A stretch of DNA of 64,000 nt from an uncultured Paracoccaceae bacterium (lineage in GTDB: Bacteria; Pseudomonadota; Alphaproteobacteria; Rhodobacterales; Rhodobacteraceae): positions 62,001-126,000 of the forward strand of contig CANMPD010000005.1 of assembly GCA_947499635.1 (NCBI GenBank), written 5' to 3'. How positions within the stretch are numbered: the stretch's first letter is position 1; the number at the start of each line of letters is the position of its first letter. Position numbers and translations under genes: made by a program. Shown one piece after another: positions 1 through 9,184 of the stretch. The notes under the pieces are model-generated. The model saw only the letters and a program-made list of their open reading frames with translations, did not search any database and was not told where the DNA came from.

Positions 1-861
1 TGGATGCTCAAGGATGGCATCGCCACAACAGGCGAAATTGACGATGCCATCCGCATGAGCTTTGGCTTACGCTGGGCGCAAATGGGTCTGTTTGAAACCT
101 ACCGTATCGCCGGCGGCGAAGCGGGGATGCAAAGTTATATCGAACAGTTCGGCCCCAGTCTTGCGTGGCCATGGTCCAAACTGACCGACGTGCCCGAGCT
201 GGACGCTGACCTGATTTCTCAAATCGCACAACAGTCCGATGAACAGGCGGCGGGGCGATCTATTCGTGATTTGGAACGGTTGCGCGATGACAATCTTGTC
301 GCCATCATGCGCGGCTTGCGCCGCAACAGCAGCGGAGCGGCCAAGCCGGTTCTGGACCACGAAGCACAGCTCCCCAGTGGCGGCTATCATGACGGATTAC
401 CCATCACCCTACGGCGCGCTGTTCCGGTAACCTGGACAGACTACAACGGTCACATGAACGAAGCCGCCTATCTTGAGGTTGGTACATGGGCCACAGATGG
501 CTTGATGAAATACATCGGTGCAGACGCGGATTATGTCGCCTCGGGCAAAAGCTTCTTTACCGTTGACACACGTATTCGCTATCTCGATGAGGTTCATCGC
601 GGGGCTACGGTCATGGTCACAACACAGGTGGTTAAAGGCGAAGGCAAGAAAATGCATCTTCTCCATCGTATGTTTAAACAAGATGGCACAGAGTACAGTT
701 TGGTCTCTACAATCGAGACCTTGTTGTTGCATACTGACCTGACCACCCGCCGCAGCTGTGCACCGGAACCTCATATTCTTGAGGCGTTGACAGCCCTTGC
801 TGAGGCCCATTCACAACGCCCTGCTGAAAGCATCGGAACCGCCGTCGGGCAACGCCCTTAA
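1..861 (+). CDS. lcdH: Carnitine 3-dehydrogenase/betainyl-CoA thioesterase fusion, 3' part
   Basis: This is the 3' end of a larger gene; the frame is open at base 1, so the NAD-binding Rossmann half lies upstream. Visible residues 1-110 look like the helical C-terminal domain of the 3-hydroxyacyl-CoA dehydrogenase superfamily. From about residue 130 a hotdog thioesterase domain follows, with the signature D146-Y-N-G-H-M-N152. This fusion is known from carnitine dehydrogenases of rhizobia and relatives: the first half oxidises L-carnitine to 3-dehydrocarnitine and the second half is thought to hydrolyse betainyl-CoA made after cleavage. Both activities are inferred from family knowledge. A class II aldolase gene starts 19 bases downstream. 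The domain pair is clear; the exact substrate is less so. Confidence 0.8.
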   Translation, partial: WMLKDGIATTGEIDDAIRMSFGLRWAQMGLFETYRIAGGEAGMQSYIEQFGPSLAWPWSKLTDVPELDADLISQIAQQSDEQAAGRSIRDLERLRDDNLVAIMRGLRRNSSGAAKPVLDHEAQLPSGGYHDGLPITLRRAVPVTWTDYNGHMNEAAYLEVGTWATDGLMKYIGADADYVASGKSFFTVDTRIRYLDEVHRGATVMVTTQVVKGEGKKMHLLHRMFKQDGTEYSLVSTIETLLLHTDLTTRRSCAPEPHILEALTALAEAHSQRPAESIGTAVGQRP

Positions 862-880
862 CCCTAGGAGAAAGAGATAC

Positions 881-1615
881 ATGTCGCCGGAAGAACAAAA
901 AACACGTGAAGATCTTGCTGCTTGCTACCGTCTAGCGGCTCTGCATCGCTTTACGGATTTGATCTATACCCATATTACCGCACGGGTTCCCGGCGATGAA
1001 GGGCATTTTCTGATCAACCCTTATGGCTGGCGTTGGGAAGAAATCACAGCATCGTCTTTGGTTAAAATCGACGTGAATGGGAATAAGGTCGACGGCAGCC
1101 CTCATCGTGTGAACCCAGCAGGATTCACCATCCATTCTGCTGTTCATATGAACCGGCACGACGCGGCATGGATTATGCACACACACACCCGTGCCGGCGT
1201 CGCAGTGTCATGTATGGAAGAGGGGTTGATGCCTCTGAACCAGATCTCGTTGCAATTTCACAACCGCATCGCTTACCATGATTTTGAGGGGATCGCGCTG
1301 GATCTAGAAGAACGCGAACGCATCGTCGCAGATTTCGGCATGCATCCCGTGATGATCCTACGCAATCATGGCCTCATCGCGACAGGGCGTAGCGCTGCTG
1401 AGATGTTCAGCAATATGTTTTATCTGGAACGTGCCTGTGAGATTCAAATCGCGGCGCATTCCACAGGGCAGCCCCTGCGTACAATCAGCAACGATATCGC
1501 CGCACGTGTTCATGAACAATATGTGCAAATGAACGAAGAAGACGGCGGTTTGGATTTGGAATGGGCTGCACACTTGCGGTCGGTTGAGGGCCTGGGCAGC
1601 GATTTCCGCCTTTGA
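881..1615 (+). CDS. Class II aldolase/adducin family protein
   Basis: A 244-residue protein of the class II aldolase/adducin fold, which covers metal-dependent aldolases and epimerases. Metal-ligand histidines are visible in the MHTHT segment (about residue 102) and in the RNHGL segment (about residue 165). The ATG at 881 was chosen because an AGGAG ribosome site lies at 866-870; the frame stays open further upstream into the preceding gene, but without a comparable site. It probably shares a transcript with the carnitine dehydrogenase. A close paralogue sits at 58157-58921, there next to a peptide-type ABC transporter. The substrate cannot be read from the sequence. Confidence 0.85.
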   Translation: MSPEEQKTREDLAACYRLAALHRFTDLIYTHITARVPGDEGHFLINPYGWRWEEITASSLVKIDVNGNKVDGSPHRVNPAGFTIHSAVHMNRHDAAWIMHTHTRAGVAVSCMEEGLMPLNQISLQFHNRIAYHDFEGIALDLEERERIVADFGMHPVMILRNHGLIATGRSAAEMFSNMFYLERACEIQIAAHSTGQPLRTISNDIAARVHEQYVQMNEEDGGLDLEWAAHLRSVEGLGSDFRL

Positions 1616-1642
1616 CCCTCGCCAACCATATACCTTGGTAAA

Positions 1643-3229
1643 TTAATACCCCAGCGCACAGCCATCTTTTCGGCTGTCGCTACCGCCGTGTAAAATGCCG
1701 TCACCAATGCGGATGGCCTGTGATCCACCAATCGGGCTGGGCATCTGTTTGATCACGTGACCGCGACGTTCAAGCTCTGCACAGACCTCAGCTGGCAACG
1801 TTTCCTCGACTTGCAATTCATCCCCAAAAGCAAAGCTGCGCGGCTGATCCATAGCCGCCTGCAGATCAAGACCTTGATCCACAAGCGCGGAAATAAACGC
1901 GGCTTGTCCTGCCGCTTGATATTGTCCGCCCATTACACCAAACGGCATCACAGGCTTGCCATCCTCTACGGCCAATCCCGGAATAATCGTATGCATCGGT
2001 CGTTTAAACGGTGCAATGGAATTGGGATGTCCTTCGATCAGGCGAAAGCTGGCTCCGCGTGAATGGAACAAAACACCTGTCTGCGGATCAAGCCGTGTCG
2101 AGCCAAACCCATGAAAAATCGAATTGATAAATGAAAGAGTGTTGCCCTCTTCGTCCACGACACAGAGATAAATGGTGTCTTTATGTTCAGGCTCGTCCCA
2201 CAATGCGGGCGGCAAGGCTTTCGTCATGTCGATACGTGCGGCAAGCGCGTCGATAACCGTGTCAGACAACAATAGCTCTGCCACACCTTCACAATCTTCA
2301 GGGTCCGCAATGAGCGCATCGCGATGGTAATAGGCCAGTTTTGTTGCCTCGGCGTGCAAATGGACACGATCTGCGTCACTGACTTCAGGTCCTAGGTCAA
2401 ATTTGGACAGAATGCGCATAATTATCAGGGCGCATAAACCTTGGCCATTGGGCGGGCACTCATAGATATCATAGTTGCCATATTTCGCGGAAATCGGTTT
2501 GGTCCAAAAGGCTTGATCCGCGCCAGCGTGAAAATCTTCTTCGGTTTGCAGACCGCCTAAAGACTGCAAATGTGCAACCATTTTGGCCGCTGTCTCGCCC
2601 TTATAAAACCCATCTGGGCCATGTTCTGCGATTTCAGATAAACGCTCAGCCAACAAAGGCTGCATCATAACATCGCCAACTTTGGGCACCTGCCCCTGTG
2701 GCAAAAAGACCGCCGCAGCATGAGCATCTTGCGCGATGAGCTCTGCATTTTCCGCCCAATCCGCCGCGACACGTGGCGTAATCGGGAAGCCATTTTTTGC
2801 ATAGCCAATTGCGCGTTTAAAAATTTGTGTCAAAGGCAGGCGGCCATGTTCGCGGTGCAAAAGGCACCAAGCAGAAACTGCGCCAGGGATGGTTACGGCA
2901 TGTGGGCTGGTTTGAGGAATTTCATCCGTTAATCCTGCCGCATTTAGCGCTTCAATCGTCGCCGCAGCTGGGGCGCGACCTGATCCATTCAGCGCCATCA
3001 CCTCCCCACCTTTGGGGGCATAAAGGGCAAAACAATCGCCCCCAATACCCGTCATAAGTGGATCAACAACACATTGAACGGCAACTGCTGCAATTGCAGC
3101 ATCTACAGCATTCCCCCCTGATGATAAGATTTCCATTCCCGCCGCTGTACTCAGCGGATGGGACGTGGCAATCATCGCTTGAGAGGCCAGAGTTTCGGGA
3201 CGACGGGCGGAAAAGAAGTTGAAAGCCAT
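1643..3229 (-). CDS. ggt: Gamma-glutamyltransferase family protein (first copy)
   Basis: A 528-residue Ntn-hydrolase of the gamma-glutamyltranspeptidase family, which autocleaves before a threonine and then transfers or hydrolyses gamma-glutamyl groups. The candidate nucleophile is Thr352 in the segment DTIYLCVVDEEGN, and the N-terminal GGNAVDAA motif is present near residue 38. The protein begins directly with the catalytic domain and has no signal peptide, unlike periplasmic E. coli Ggt (about 580 residues), so it is probably cytoplasmic. It is convergent with the class II aldolase gene (27 bases apart) and divergent from a GntR regulator at 3353, which is the likely local regulator. A second family member lies at 11635-13227. 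Confidence 0.88.
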   Translation of the reverse strand: MAFNFFSARRPETLASQAMIATSHPLSTAAGMEILSSGGNAVDAAIAAVAVQCVVDPLMTGIGGDCFALYAPKGGEVMALNGSGRAPAAATIEALNAAGLTDEIPQTSPHAVTIPGAVSAWCLLHREHGRLPLTQIFKRAIGYAKNGFPITPRVAADWAENAELIAQDAHAAAVFLPQGQVPKVGDVMMQPLLAERLSEIAEHGPDGFYKGETAAKMVAHLQSLGGLQTEEDFHAGADQAFWTKPISAKYGNYDIYECPPNGQGLCALIIMRILSKFDLGPEVSDADRVHLHAEATKLAYYHRDALIADPEDCEGVAELLLSDTVIDALAARIDMTKALPPALWDEPEHKDTIYLCVVDEEGNTLSFINSIFHGFGSTRLDPQTGVLFHSRGASFRLIEGHPNSIAPFKRPMHTIIPGLAVEDGKPVMPFGVMGGQYQAAGQAAFISALVDQGLDLQAAMDQPRSFAFGDELQVEETLPAEVCAELERRGHVIKQMPSPIGGSQAIRIGDGILHGGSDSRKDGCALGY

Positions 3230-3303
3230 GATTACCCTACGGACTGAGATGTGAAAGCGATTGCAGTTATTTCGATTTACGGCTGGTGAACGATTGTAAT
3301 ATT

Positions 3304-3315
3304 TATGTATACATA
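3304..3315. promoter_or_regulatory. Candidate GntR/FCD operator
   Basis: The perfect 12-base palindrome TATGTATACATA sits between the divergent ggt and GntR genes. The core ATGTATACAT resembles operators of FCD-type GntR regulators, which favour a central GTATAC. Its position, 38 bases before the GntR start and 75 before ggt, suits control of both directions. This is inference from pattern only. Confidence 0.5.
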
Positions 3316-3352
3316 TAATACATAACGGAACACATTATCAAAAGGCAAGTCC

Positions 3353-3994
3353 ATGAGCGTTCGCACCGCTGAGAATATTTATAATTTGCTGATGGATGGC
3401 ATTGTCACTGGCGAATATAGGTCTGGGCATAACTTGGCAGAGGTTACTCTGGCAGAGAAATTTAACGTGTCCCGCACCCCAGTACGCGAAGCACTGCATC
3501 GATTAGAGCAAGAAAACCTGATCGAGCGCGGCGCGCGACGCGCCTTTGTTGTACGTAAAATGCGTGCGGATGATTTTGAGGACCTGTTCGAAGCCGTCGG
3601 TGAAATTGAAGCCTCCCTTGCCGCACTCGCCGCGCAACGCATGTCGGAAATTCAAAGACGGCAACTTGTCGCGATACTAGACGAAGGCGACAGCAGTGGC
3701 GACAATTCAAGCACTTATAGTGACATCAATACCCGTTTTCATACACTCATCAATCAATCTGCCAACAACATGATTTTGGCTGAAACCCATGCGAACCTAA
3801 TGATGCGGACACAAGTTTGGCGTGTCGCCAATTTCAAACGCGACGAGCGCCGACTGGAAACTTCGCGTATCGAGCATCGTGCCATTAGCGAGGCGATCCT
3901 TGACAGCGATGCAAACGCCACACGTCAATTGATGCGACAACATATTGCCTCGTCATTTATGACGCTCGCTAATCTCCTATCGCAGGAAGATTAA
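3353..3994 (+). CDS. GntR family transcriptional regulator (FCD type)
   Basis: A 213-residue regulator. Residues about 5-70 form a GntR winged helix-turn-helix, with the typical stretch EKFNVSRTPVREALHRLEQE, followed by an all-helical FCD ligand-binding domain. The ATG at 3353 is preceded by AAAGGCAA. It is divergent from ggt, with a palindrome in the intergenic region, and lies 60 bases before a TauE-type exporter. It probably controls ggt, the exporter, or both; the ligand is unknown. Confidence 0.88.
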   Translation: MSVRTAENIYNLLMDGIVTGEYRSGHNLAEVTLAEKFNVSRTPVREALHRLEQENLIERGARRAFVVRKMRADDFEDLFEAVGEIEASLAALAAQRMSEIQRRQLVAILDEGDSSGDNSSTYSDINTRFHTLINQSANNMILAETHANLMMRTQVWRVANFKRDERRLETSRIEHRAISEAILDSDANATRQLMRQHIASSFMTLANLLSQED

Positions 3995-4054
3995 CCTCCG
4001 CCTGTGCGACTATTCCCTACATCCGACTTTTAACGCAATATAAAGAGACCTCAC

Positions 4055-4882
4055 ATGCAACAAGACACACTCCTCCTTTTAGAAATGCTTGCGATTTTGA
4101 GCGTTATCGGTTGCATTTCCGGCATTTTAGCAGGGCTTTTGGGTGTCGGCGGCGGTATCGTATTGGTTCCTGCATTCTTTTTTGTATTCCAAAGTCTTGG
4201 TTATGACGGACCGCAGATAATGCAGGTCTGCTTGGCAACCTCATTGTCAACAATTATTGTCACATCCATACGCTCGGTTATGGCGCATCATCGCAAAGGT
4301 GCAGTGGAGTGGGAGATATTGAAACGTTGGGCCCCTGGCATTTCAGGTGGTGCTATTGTGGGGATGTTGATCGTATCGTCACTGGAAACGACTTACCTGC
4401 AGATCATTTTTGGGCTGCTCGGGACAACCATTGGACTTTACATGTTGGTTAGCCGCCTGTCATGGCAGCTGGCCAGCGAAATGCCATCCAAGACCAAAAG
4501 CTATATATTTTCACCCGTCATCGGGTTTTTATCCGTTCTGATGGGGATCGGCGGGGGCAGTTTTGGCGTTCCGTTTATGACGCTACATGGCGTAGCAATT
4601 CACCGTGCGGTGGCTACAGCTGCAGGGTTTGGCCTTGCCATTGGGCTCCCTTCTGCTGTGGGTTTTTTGATGACAACCGTTGAACCGGGTTCGCGTCCAC
4701 CCTTTACATTAGGGGCCGTCAACATCCCTGCATTCATAATAGTCATCGCCATGACATTGATCACAGCACCAATCGGGGTCAAGCTTGCCCATGCCACCAA
4801 CCCCAAACCACTCAAACGCTTCTTTGGCCTGTTCTTGATAACCGTTGCACTGAAGATGCTGTGGGAAGCGGTCTCGGGCTAG
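4055..4882 (+). CDS. TSUP/TauE-SafE family membrane transporter
   Basis: A 275-residue integral membrane protein with the two-fold repeated architecture of the TSUP family (TauE/SafE, DUF81). The glycine-rich GLLGVGGGIVLVP near residue 30 and GIGGGSFGVPF near residue 168 are the duplicated signature. Family members export sulfite, sulfoacetate or other organic anions. It follows the GntR regulator in the same orientation, so it may share the regulation of the ggt locus. Substrate unknown. Confidence 0.85.
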   Translation: MQQDTLLLLEMLAILSVIGCISGILAGLLGVGGGIVLVPAFFFVFQSLGYDGPQIMQVCLATSLSTIIVTSIRSVMAHHRKGAVEWEILKRWAPGISGGAIVGMLIVSSLETTYLQIIFGLLGTTIGLYMLVSRLSWQLASEMPSKTKSYIFSPVIGFLSVLMGIGGGSFGVPFMTLHGVAIHRAVATAAGFGLAIGLPSAVGFLMTTVEPGSRPPFTLGAVNIPAFIIVIAMTLITAPIGVKLAHATNPKPLKRFFGLFLITVALKMLWEAVSG

Positions 4883-4918
4883 GGTTCGTCTAAACGGCAT
4901 ATCCGTGGCAACATAAAT

Positions 4919-4965
4919 TGGCCGGCATTGACGACGGCCATACCCTCAGGTCATCAATACTGAGG
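4919..4965. terminator. Tandem stem-loops between convergent genes
   Basis: Two short inverted repeats lie between the convergent TSUP and semialdehyde-dehydrogenase-like genes: TGGCCG/CGGCCA (4919-4924 with 4935-4940) and CCTCAG/CTGAGG (4944-4949 with 4960-4965). No good T-tract follows either, so a role in termination rests on position. Confidence 0.35.
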
Positions 4966-4996
4966 CGAGCACAGTAAAGCCGCCGCATGCTATTAA

Positions 4997-5917
4997 TTAG
5001 TTTTGCGGGGGCAGAGATTTTACGATCCGATGCATGATACCTGCTGTCGCTGCCTCGAGATTGTCACCTTTTAACACGAATAACACCCCCCGCGGTGTCG
5101 TGCGTAAATGTGCCACTGTCGACAGTGGGGCATCAGGCGCAAAGCGGTCGCGCCCCTCGATTTTGTCTAAGACGCAAATATCAGGATGGGCCGAAAGGGT
5201 CTCTTGTATGGTTTGTTTATCTGCCTTTTTATCCAGATCAACCGCAACTGTTATCGTGTGACCCTGCCAAATTGGCACACGCGTTGCAAAAACATCCACA
5301 GCAAAAGCATCTTGAAACAGCAGGCCCAATTCATTGGTCAACGCCTCAACCTCTCCTTCGAGGTGTCCGACGATCTGATTGTGAATGGCAGACGCAGGCA
5401 GCCCCGGTAAATCTGTCCCACTAATCGCCTGCATCGTCGTAATCGTTGTGCGGGTTATACCAAATGCCGCATGAAGCGCGAGCAATGGTGCGGCACAAAT
5501 TGCAGTGGTGCAATTTGGCGTGGACAATAACGCAGTATTTTCATGCGGTGGCTGCGTCACACCAGGCAGACACAATGGCGCAATCTCACGAGCATATTCG
5601 CAGTGACTGATAACTTGCGTTCCTCTCGCCAGATGTTGTGCTTCAATCGTTCTTCCCGACGAATCCGGTAGGAATGACACCATCAAAGGCGCGAGACTTG
5701 GCGCCTCTGGTGACAATATAGGGATTGCCGCACAAGCCGCACGCGCCTGTGCATCTAGTTGCCAGCCTGAAATTTGAGCAGTGTCAGTCGCAGTAAGATC
5801 ACCAAGATCGCCATGTAAGCTTTCAATAGTAATATCAGCATCTTGCGTCATCTTGTTGAGCAAGCTCTGCCCCAGTAAAGTCTCGATTCCAGCGATAGAT
5901 AGGCGAATTTTTGACAT
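4997..5917 (-). CDS. Aspartate-semialdehyde dehydrogenase-like protein
   Basis: A 306-residue protein resembling aspartate-semialdehyde dehydrogenase/USG-1. The catalytic cysteine context STPNCTT is present (Cys136 from this start), as are the substrate-binding segment GEVEALTNELG and the RVP-x3-GH segment with the expected Arg and His. The N-terminal Rossmann glycine motif is degenerate: GIETLLG stands where GATGxVG is normal, so NADP binding is uncertain. The ATG at 5917 was chosen over an upstream in-frame start because GAGGAG precedes it. It is divergent from a GntR gene and its transporter operon, so it may be a specialised catabolic paralogue, not the lysine-pathway enzyme. Confidence 0.75.
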   Translation of the reverse strand: MSKIRLSIAGIETLLGQSLLNKMTQDADITIESLHGDLGDLTATDTAQISGWQLDAQARAACAAIPILSPEAPSLAPLMVSFLPDSSGRTIEAQHLARGTQVISHCEYAREIAPLCLPGVTQPPHENTALLSTPNCTTAICAAPLLALHAAFGITRTTITTMQAISGTDLPGLPASAIHNQIVGHLEGEVEALTNELGLLFQDAFAVDVFATRVPIWQGHTITVAVDLDKKADKQTIQETLSAHPDICVLDKIEGRDRFAPDAPLSTVAHLRTTPRGVLFVLKGDNLEAATAGIMHRIVKSLPPQN

Positions 5918-5986
5918 GAGCTTACTCCTCAAAGGATAAAAGTAATTTATAAAAATGTCTATTTGCTCTAATTGAAATGTCAATAA

Positions 5987-6769
5987 ATGTATTTTGGAAT
6001 TTTTATGTACGATCCATCTTCCCCACTGCTACGTCCTGTTGTCTCCCAAGCAGGGGCACCAAACCCCGAAGCAAAGGCTCGCTTCGCAGAAGATCGCCTG
6101 CTTGATGCGGTTATCTGGTGTGCCCTTACACCAAACGGGACGGTAACCGAGGCAGATGTAATGGAACGTTTCGGCCTAACCAAAGCGGCAGCTCGATCCG
6201 GTTTGGCGCGCCTTGGCTATGACGGATGGGCAACCCCACAACCACGCGCGGGGTGGCTGATCCTACCGATCAGCGGTGCGTTAATCGGACAGATCATAGA
6301 GGCCCGCCGAATTGCAGAAGCTGCATTAGCGACGCTTAAACTCCCTGATGCTGCCTGCGCCGAACTTGAGAATATCGGACAAATACTCCTGCCTCTGGAC
6401 GGTCGTAATGACCCCGGTGTCCTGCGAACGGTTAATCATTACTTGAACCGTATTGACGGGATCATGCTGGAAGCCAGCAACCCTTTTACAGCACGCCATT
6501 TGCGCAAACTGTGGCACCACACAGCCCGGATCACCTACTATTTTGACCAGTTCACGCCAAGTGAAGGGTTTCGGCGCACCGATTGGCCGGACTTGATCAA
6601 AGCCTTATGTGACCGCGACCCCACTGCAATCACGGCTGCACGCACTGATTTGCTTGCGTCACAAGAGACTTATTTTTTGCGCCAGATCCTACGTGACGAG
6701 ACACCGCTAATGTCCGCCATCCCCAATCCCAACGATACCAAAACAAACCTCGACAGGAGAGAACAATGA
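5987..6769 (+). CDS. GntR-like (FCD domain) transcriptional regulator
   Basis: A 260-residue protein with an N-terminal winged helix (about residues 30-95, including VMERFGLTKAAARSGLARLG) and a helical C-terminal domain of FCD type. The GntR match is weaker than for the 3353 gene. The start may be 5987 or the in-frame ATG at 6005; neither has a strong ribosome site and the upstream DNA is very AT-rich. Its stop overlaps the start of the binding-protein gene (ATGA), so it is the first cistron of the transporter operon and probably its regulator. Confidence 0.72.
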   Translation: MYFGIFMYDPSSPLLRPVVSQAGAPNPEAKARFAEDRLLDAVIWCALTPNGTVTEADVMERFGLTKAAARSGLARLGYDGWATPQPRAGWLILPISGALIGQIIEARRIAEAALATLKLPDAACAELENIGQILLPLDGRNDPGVLRTVNHYLNRIDGIMLEASNPFTARHLRKLWHHTARITYYFDQFTPSEGFRRTDWPDLIKALCDRDPTAITAARTDLLASQETYFLRQILRDETPLMSAIPNPNDTKTNLDRREQ

Positions 6770-8256
6770 AACACACGATGAAAGGCTTACTTGGCGCAGT
6801 CGCTATGATCGCGTTTACTTTACCCGCCTATGCGGCCGACATTACCGTCGACTTAGCAGGGGAGCCGTCTTCGCTGGATCCACATCTACAGTGGAACCCA
6901 GACAGTTATTATGTTTACCGTAACATCTTCGACAACTTGCTGACCCGCAGCAACGCTGGAGAGATCGTACCACAAATCGCGACAAGCTGGACCCAGCTTT
7001 CCGAAACCGAACTGGAGCTCACCATTCGCGAAGGTGTCACCTTCCACGATGGGTCATCCCTCACACCAGAAGACGTCGTGTTTTCCGTAAAACGCATCAC
7101 CGACCCTGAATTCGGCTCCCCTCAGTTGGGTCAATTTAACCAAATCACAGACGCCAAGGTTGTCGACGGTAACAAAGTGGTCCTAACCACTGCAGGGGCC
7201 TATCCTGCGTTGATGGCGCAGTTGGTCAAGCTCTCGATCGTCCCGCAAAAGGTTGTCGAAGCCATGGGCAAAGATGCGTTTAACGCTGCCCCAGTTGGCT
7301 CTGGCCCTTATAAGTTCAACGACTGGTCACGCGGTGTGGCTGTTTCCTTGACACGTAACGACGCTTACTGGGGGGATGCAGGCCCGTTCGACAATGCGAC
7401 GTTCCGCGCTGTACCTGACGCAGCAACACGGGTTGCTGATTTGTTAGCAGGAACTGCCGATCTGGTTGTGAGCATCGACGCCGATGCCGGTGCGCAATTG
7501 TCGAGCAACGCAGACGTAAAGCTTTTGTCTGCCCCTACAGAGCGCGTTGGCTACATGGGTCTGAACCTTGACAAAGCGCCGTTTAATGATCTGGACATGC
7601 GCAAAGCTGCCAGCCTCGCGATTGACCGGTTGGGCATTACCGAAGGTCTGCTGCAAGCCGGTGAAGTTCCCGTCTCGCAAATGGCAACCCCGGCCCATTT
7701 TGGTTACTCTGCAGATCTGCCACTGTTTGATTTTGACCCCGAAAAGGCAAAACAGTTGACCTCTGCCAAGGCCGATTTGGCCGCCACACCCATCGAACTG
7801 GCCACCGCGCCTGTGTTTGATCAGCGCATTGTCCAAGCCGTACAACAAATGCTGAATGACGTGGGCTTTAACGTATCGATCAGCATGACCGATATGCCGA
7901 CCTATCTAGGGATCGTACGATCCGAGCCATCTGAAAACTCAGAACTCAGCTTTGGTCGCTGGTCCTGTGCCTGCCAAGATGCTGATGGGATCATCTATCC
8001 AACATTGCATTCGGACAGCGCATGGTCACGGGTGAACCTACCCGAAATCGATGCTCTACTAGAAGAAGCGCGCGTATCGCTAGATCCGGCAGTGCGCCAA
8101 GCCGCCTATGACAAGGTGAACGAGATGGTACGTGAAAACTACTACCTCTTGCCGATGTACCAAGCTGCGGTTCTCTATGGTGCGGCTGCGGATCTCGAAT
8201 TTGATCCAACAGCCAACGAAAGCATGTTCCTCAACCGTATGAGCATCGTCGAGTAA
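6766..8256 (+). CDS. ABC transporter substrate-binding protein, peptide/solute family 5
   Basis: A 496-residue periplasmic binding protein of the SBP_bac_5 (DppA/OppA) family. A Sec signal peptide covers about residues 1-23, ending at AYAA. The family hallmark near residue 85 (VTFHDGSSLTPEDVVFSVKR) is present. It lacks a lipobox, so the mature protein is a free periplasmic one. It starts inside the stop of the regulator gene (ATGA) and is followed after one base by the first permease. Ligands in this family range over peptides, opines and glutathione; the enclosed gamma-glutamyltransferase hints at a gamma-glutamyl or amide ligand. Confidence 0.9.
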   Translation: MKHTMKGLLGAVAMIAFTLPAYAADITVDLAGEPSSLDPHLQWNPDSYYVYRNIFDNLLTRSNAGEIVPQIATSWTQLSETELELTIREGVTFHDGSSLTPEDVVFSVKRITDPEFGSPQLGQFNQITDAKVVDGNKVVLTTAGAYPALMAQLVKLSIVPQKVVEAMGKDAFNAAPVGSGPYKFNDWSRGVAVSLTRNDAYWGDAGPFDNATFRAVPDAATRVADLLAGTADLVVSIDADAGAQLSSNADVKLLSAPTERVGYMGLNLDKAPFNDLDMRKAASLAIDRLGITEGLLQAGEVPVSQMATPAHFGYSADLPLFDFDPEKAKQLTSAKADLAATPIELATAPVFDQRIVQAVQQMLNDVGFNVSISMTDMPTYLGIVRSEPSENSELSFGRWSCACQDADGIIYPTLHSDSAWSRVNLPEIDALLEEARVSLDPAVRQAAYDKVNEMVRENYYLLPMYQAAVLYGAAADLEFDPTANESMFLNRMSIVE

Positions 8257-8257
8257 A

Positions 8258-9184
8258 ATGGTACGCTTCCTGCTCAATCGTGGTGGACAGGCCCTGATCG
8301 CGGTGTTCGGTGTGGTGACGCTGGTGTTTTTTATCCAGCGTCTCTCTGGCGATCCCACAGCGCTTTTACTGCCCGAAACTGCGACGCAGGCAGACATCGA
8401 GGCCATGCGCGTGACGCTTGGCCTCGATCGCCCGATGATCGTACAATATTTCGCCTTTTTAGGTGATCTTATCCGGTTCGATCTCGGACGCAGCTATGTT
8501 CAAAATGCAGACGTTTGGGACATCATCTCAAGTCGTATACCCCGCACATTACAACTCGCTGGCGGCGCCATGGCCGTCGCATTGCTAATTGGCGTGCCAG
8601 TAGGCGTTATCATGGCCCTCACACGGGGGCGGCGCATTTCAAAAGCCCTGATGTGGTTGATCCTAGCCTTTCAATCCATGCCGACGTTTTGGAGTGGCAT
8701 CACTATGATCTTGGTCTTTGGTGTCTGGCTCAGGTGGCTGCCTTCGTCGGGAACCGGTACTTTTGCGCATCTTATCATGCCCTCTATTGCGCTTGGCCTG
8801 CTGTCTCTGGCAACCTATGCCCGCATTACACGATCCGCTGTTTTAGATGAGTTGAGCAAAGATTATGTTCGCTCAGCCCGGGCGCGTGGCGTCGAAACTG
8901 GGCGGTTGGTGCGCCATCATCTGATGCGCAATTCATTGATCCCGATTATCTCGATCACTGCACTTGAACTGTCTCAATTGCTAGCAGGTGCCGTTATCGT
9001 AGAGACTGTTTTTGCATGGCCGGGCCTTGGGCTCCTCACAGTTCAGAGCATCGCAGCGCGTGACTTTCTTGTGGTTCAAGCTATTGTTTTACTTGGGGCT
9101 TTTGTGACCATATTTGCTAATGTCGCTGCAGATATTTTATATTCTGCAGTTGATCCGCGTGTGCGTCTGGCAGGAAAAACATGA
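8258..9184 (+). CDS. ABC transporter permease, DppB type
   Basis: A 308-residue inner-membrane permease of the DppB/OppB type. It starts with an N-terminal membrane segment, followed by the periplasmic loop typical of DppB (LSGDPTALLLPE..., then the QYFAFLGDLIRFDLGRSY region). The EAA coupling loop is visible as DYVRSARARGVETGRLVRHHLMRNSLIPI. It forms the channel with the downstream DppC-type protein, and the two genes overlap by ATGA. Confidence 0.92.
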   Translation: MVRFLLNRGGQALIAVFGVVTLVFFIQRLSGDPTALLLPETATQADIEAMRVTLGLDRPMIVQYFAFLGDLIRFDLGRSYVQNADVWDIISSRIPRTLQLAGGAMAVALLIGVPVGVIMALTRGRRISKALMWLILAFQSMPTFWSGITMILVFGVWLRWLPSSGTGTFAHLIMPSIALGLLSLATYARITRSAVLDELSKDYVRSARARGVETGRLVRHHLMRNSLIPIISITALELSQLLAGAVIVETVFAWPGLGLLTVQSIAARDFLVVQAIVLLGAFVTIFANVAADILYSAVDPRVRLAGKT

